DNA from: Spirillospora albida
Lineage (GTDB): Bacteria; Actinomycetota; Actinomycetes; Streptosporangiales; Streptosporangiaceae
Length of the DNA: 64,000 nucleotides
Direction: 5' to 3'
Assembly (NCBI RefSeq): GCF_000718255.1
Contig: NZ_JOFJ01000009.1
Span: 140,006-204,005 of the forward strand
The notes beneath the pieces were generated by a model. It had not been told where the DNA came from. It saw only the letters and a program-made list of their open reading frames with translations, and did not search any database. Shown here piece by piece: positions 61,357-64,000 of the stretch. Position 1 is the first letter of the stretch. Every line of letters starts with the position of its first letter. The translations under genes were made by a program, and so were the position numbers.

Positions 61357-62640
61357 GTGCCGACCGGCGACAAGCAGGCCATTGGCGCGCGCCTGCGCGC
61401 GGTCCGGGAAGCCCCGCCGCGCTGGTCGCGCAGCGGGCTCGCGCGCCTGCTGCGCGAGGCCGCAGACCCGCGGGACCGGGACGGGATGCCGCACGTCCCA
61501 TCCCTGGCGGACATGATCAAACAGTGGGAGGCGGGCCGCTACGTCCCCGAACCCCGATACCGCGTCCTGTACGCCAAGGTCACAGGCCGTACCGAGGGCG
61601 AGTTGTTCGGCGAGGAATCCGCTCGGGTACTCGGGCTCGACCGCGCCACTGACGACGCGGTCGTGTTCGCCGCCTGGCTGGAGCGATCGAACGTCGGGGA
61701 CGGCACCATCGGGTACCTGCGCACCGCCGCGCACCGCCTCGCTTTCGACTACGCCCGCCAACCACCCCTGACCGTCCTGGGCGAAGCGCTGCAACTGCAA
61801 GCACGTGTCACGCAGCTCGCGCGGAGCGGCCGACAGCGGCTCGCACAGACCCGCGAACTTCTGCAGATCGGCGCGGAGCTGTTCGCGCTGACGACACTGC
61901 TCGCTGGGGACGTCGGCCGATACCGGATGGCCGACGCCCACGGGTACGCGGCGTGGACGTGCGCGGACGAGGCTGCCTCTGACGCCGCCCGCGCCCTGGT
62001 CCTGGCCGCCCAGTCCAAGACGGCCCGCTGGGAATCCCGGTACGCCGACGCGGCGCAACTCGCGCGCTGTGGCTACGAGCTGGCGCCGCCCTGCAGCCGT
62101 GGACGGGTGCTGCTGGCGGTGTCGGAAGCGACCGCACTCCAGCACCAAGGAGACATCCGCGAGGCGACCCGCGCCTTGGACCGCGCGCAGGCCGCACGGG
62201 ACGCCCATCCCGCCACCGACCTGGCCGCTGACGCGTGGAGCTGCACTAGGGCACGTCAAGCGAACTACGCCCTCCAAGTGGGACTCGGCGCCCGGGACCC
62301 CATGTGGGCGGCACGGTCGGCGCGCGAGGCCGACGACGCATGGGCGGACGGGGACCAGTGGGTGTACGGGACGTGGGCACAGGTCCGCATCGGTGCCGCC
62401 CTCGCCCACGTCATGGCCGGTGAACCCGCCGCCGCGGCCGCCGAACTGGAGGACGTCTTCGGGATCGAGGCGGACTACCGGGTCGTCACCATCAGCGGGC
62501 GCATGACCGATGTGGACAGGCGGCTGCGCCACAGCCGCTACAGGGCCGATCCTTGTGCCTCCGACCTACGCACCCGCATCCGCGCGTTCCAGGCCGGATC
62601 ACTCGAACACCGCGCCCTGACCGCATCGGAGGCCACGTGA
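61357..62640 (+). CDS. HTH regulator with TPR-like C-terminal domain
   Basis: A 427-residue protein. Residues 8-80 form an XRE-like helix-turn-helix in which the recognition region is unusual (WSRSGLARLLREAADPRDRD, then ADMIKQWEAGRYVPEPRYRVLYAKVTGRTEGELF). The remaining 330 residues are helical repeats of the TPR type (AARALVLAAQSKTARWESRYADAAQLARCGYEL). This architecture is common in actinomycete regulators of secondary metabolism and mobile elements. GTG start. The 3' end overlaps the next gene by GTGA. It may bind the inverted repeat just upstream. Confidence 0.82.
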   Translation: MPTGDKQAIGARLRAVREAPPRWSRSGLARLLREAADPRDRDGMPHVPSLADMIKQWEAGRYVPEPRYRVLYAKVTGRTEGELFGEESARVLGLDRATDDAVVFAAWLERSNVGDGTIGYLRTAAHRLAFDYARQPPLTVLGEALQLQARVTQLARSGRQRLAQTRELLQIGAELFALTTLLAGDVGRYRMADAHGYAAWTCADEAASDAARALVLAAQSKTARWESRYADAAQLARCGYELAPPCSRGRVLLAVSEATALQHQGDIREATRALDRAQAARDAHPATDLAADAWSCTRARQANYALQVGLGARDPMWAARSAREADDAWADGDQWVYGTWAQVRIGAALAHVMAGEPAAAAAELEDVFGIEADYRVVTISGRMTDVDRRLRHSRYRADPCASDLRTRIRAFQAGSLEHRALTASEAT

Positions 62641-63254
62641 CCCTGCCCGAGTCGATGTCCGACCACTGGTGGTGGCGTCCCGGGGTGCGCCCCGACCGGC
62701 GGCTGCTGGTCTGGCACATCCTCCTGGACGACCAGCCTGCGGTCCGCGACCTCGTCGCGGCGTACCAGGACCGCCTCGCCGGCATCGGTGGCCTGGACAT
62801 GATCCCGGCGGAGTGGCTGCACATGACCACCCAGATCGTCGGGTTCCGCGACGAGATCGGCGGCGGTGAGGTCGACGGGATGGTGGAGAGCGCGCAGCGG
62901 CGCCTCGCCGGCCTGGAGCCGGTCACCGTGGAACTCGGCCGGCTGTGGATCCATAGCGAGGCTGTGGTGCTCGGGATCCGGCCGCCGCGGGCCCTGGATC
63001 TGGTGCGGGACGCGGTCCGCGCGTCCGCAAAGCGCGTGCGGGCGCATCAGTTGGAGGCTGAGCCGACCTGGGAGCCGCACGTGTCCGTCGCCTACAGCAA
63101 CACCGCCGGCCCAGCGGCTCCGGTTGTCGAGGCGTTGGCTGAGCGGCTTGAGCCGGTGCAAATGCGTGTGAATGAGGTGCACTTGGTGGAGCAGGTGCGG
63201 GTCGACCGGCTGTATCGCTGGGAGCGGCGAGCGTCTGCCCGGCTGGGGCCATAG
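62637..63254 (+). CDS. 2H phosphoesterase (2'-5' RNA ligase family)
   Basis: A 205-residue member of the 2H superfamily, whose enzymes cleave or form 2',5' or cyclic phosphodiester bonds in RNA or nucleotides. The two catalytic HxT/S motifs are HMT in EWLHMTTQIVG (near residue 60) and HVS in WEPHVSVAYS (near 145). The GTG start overlaps the upstream regulator stop. The coupling to an HTH-TPR regulator recurs in actinomycetes. A nucleotide-signal hydrolase role is possible but unproven. Confidence 0.83.
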   Translation: MTLPESMSDHWWWRPGVRPDRRLLVWHILLDDQPAVRDLVAAYQDRLAGIGGLDMIPAEWLHMTTQIVGFRDEIGGGEVDGMVESAQRRLAGLEPVTVELGRLWIHSEAVVLGIRPPRALDLVRDAVRASAKRVRAHQLEAEPTWEPHVSVAYSNTAGPAAPVVEALAERLEPVQMRVNEVHLVEQVRVDRLYRWERRASARLGP

Positions 63255-63382
63255 CTCTGTGTGCGATGCACCGGCGCCCCGCGCTCGTCGAGACGCGGGA
63301 CGCTTCTGCGTTTGCCGTCTGGCCATGCCTTGTCGCACGCTCGCCTTGTCCGTACATACCCACAAGTAAGCGGCCCGGATCG

Positions 63383-63397
63383 CGGACGTAACGTCCG
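63383..63397. promoter_or_regulatory. 15-bp perfect palindrome at the GntR gene start
   Basis: CGGACGTAACGTCCG is symmetric around its central A and lies 5 nt before the ATG at 63403, overlapping the ribosome-binding region. GntR proteins commonly bind such sites to repress themselves. Confidence 0.5.
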
Positions 63398-63402
63398 TCG
63401 CC

Positions 63403-63794
63403 ATGGAGCATGAGCCAGTAAACCGCGCTGCGGATCGGCCGGTCGTCAAACAGGTGGCCGACCGTCTGCGTACACAGATCAAGTCCGGTGACCTGCGGCT
63501 AATGCAGCGGTTCGAGGTCAGCCGCGCAACCGTCCGGGAAGCGCTGGCGAGTCTGCGCGCGAAGGACTTATCGAGACGTGGCCAAGGGTGGGTTCCAAGG
63601 TCAGGGAAAGGCGCGTGCTGACGCGCTTGCCTGCCGTCCAGGGCACGGAGATCACAGCGCGGATGCCGACCGCAGACGAGCGGTACCAACACGGCTTGCC
63701 GCTGGGAGTGCCGGTGCTGGTGCTGTGGCACGTCAGCGGAGCGGTGCAGGTGGTGCCAGCAGACCGGTTCGCGGTCGTCCAGGGCGACGACTAA
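63403..63794 (+). pseudogene. GntR-family regulator, frameshifted and internally shortened
   Basis: The N-terminal part MEHEPVNRAADRPVVKQVAD to EALASLRAKD has the GntR winged helix (VADRLRTQIKSGDL, then RFEVSRATVREALASLRA), but about ten residues usually found between GDL and RLM (PPGxxLPS-type) are missing. After nt 63567 the sequence continues sensibly only in another frame, LIETWPRVGSKVRERRVLTR to VQGDD, ending at 63794; one missing G in the AAGGA segment would explain it. Such short GntR proteins resemble KorSA-like regulators of actinomycete integrative elements. Two lesions argue for decay here. Confidence 0.6.
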
Positions 63795-63805
63795 CAAGGC
63801 TTCGG

Positions 63806-63839
63806 GGGCCGCAGGTGCAGGTGTGGTGGCCTGCGGCCC
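63806..63839 (+). terminator. Hairpin after the GntR remnant
   Basis: 10-bp perfect stem (GGGCCGCAGG 63806-63815 with 63830-63839) and a 14-nt loop, 12 nt after the GntR stop. Confidence 0.5.
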
Positions 63840-63968
63840 TGATGTATCGCCCGATGCTCCGGGACGGCCAGGCCTATGGCCCGGGGGACGCGGTCACAGA
63901 AGTGAGGCGCCCCGGATCTTCCGGACAGGTCCCCAACTAGGGTTGGGGAGAACCGGAAGGGAAGGTCG

Positions 63969-64000
63969 TTGGCACGACAGAGGCGGCATTTCACCCAGGA
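63969..64000 (+). CDS. Possible start of a transposase-like gene, cut by the window edge
   Basis: TTG at 63969 follows GGAAGGGAAGG and reads MARQRRHFTQ before the window ends. The opening is like that of IS3-type OrfA proteins (MxxxRRxFTxE). Ten residues are too few to be sure. Confidence 0.2.
   Translation, partial: MARQRRHFTQ

Noticed and set aside
1..64000. tRNA, rRNA and CRISPR features
   Set aside because: No cloverleaf-like T-loop signature, rRNA stretch or regularly spaced direct repeat was seen on reading; a tRNAscan or CRISPR finder run would be needed for certainty.

Overview
The window is a very GC-rich, gene-dense chromosomal segment of an actinomycete. The evidence is the strong third-position GC bias, frequent GTG and occasional TTG starts, ATGA/GTGA stop-start overlaps, and families typical of actinobacteria: WS/DGAT, an Rv1747-like FHA-ABC protein, F420-type LLM oxidoreductases, DUF5753/DUF397 pairs, SCO6745 and the Fxs peptide system. 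A filamentous genus such as Actinomadura or a relative is plausible, but that is inference. No rRNA, tRNA, CRISPR array, PKS or NRPS was seen.

Layout. 1-12.9 kb is mostly housekeeping and lipid genes: a WS/DGAT cut by the left edge, a PtpB-type phosphatase operon, ddaH with a helically phased TTGCGC array upstream, lpdA, galT, a NADAR protein, an LmeA-like lipoprotein and an FHA-ABC exporter. 12.9-20.7 kb holds a paoABC-like molybdenum aldehyde oxidase, a CopD/CtaG membrane protein, and a two-gene operon of an ADP-ribosylglycohydrolase and an SPFH coiled-coil protein. 20.7-24.2 kb is a three-gene minus-strand operon: a BesD/HalD-family Fe(II)/2OG hydroxylase, a SAM methyltransferase and a carnitine/choline O-acyltransferase. 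It could make an O-acylated carnitine-like compound. 24.4-32.3 kb holds two divergent secreted antigen-85-like esterases, a second-type EF-G, an SCO6745 protein and a Tat-exported FAD oxidoreductase behind a 38-bp palindrome.

32.3-43.3 kb is the most unusual region. A KAP-type membrane ATPase and an nSTAND-TPR ATPase flank a complete Fxs-type RiPP locus: a 61-residue FxsA-like precursor with an extended C-terminal core, the NB-ARC/TPR protein FxsT, an HExxH peptide-modification enzyme, the radical SAM/SPASM enzyme FxsB, and an AAC(3)-family gene broken by one missing base.

43.4-56.8 kb is an IclR-associated catabolic island resembling the steroid HsaA-D system. It has a flavin reductase, a flavin monooxygenase, an extradiol dioxygenase, a meta-cleavage hydrolase, two KstD-like flavoproteins, a KshB-like reductase, two LLM oxidoreductases, two NTF2-fold proteins and an acyl-CoA ligase. 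The main operon is tightly coupled. No Rieske oxygenase is present, so the ring-opening chemistry is recognisable but the substrate is not.

56.9-64 kb is an accessory region of small regulators: an RsbW-like ATPase, XRE-DUF5753 with DUF397, an APH-fold protein, an HTH-TPR regulator, a 2H phosphoesterase, a broken GntR gene and possibly the start of a transposase. Four genes in the window carry apparent one-base frameshifts. They may be pseudogenes or base-calling errors, and should be checked against reads before biological meaning is drawn.
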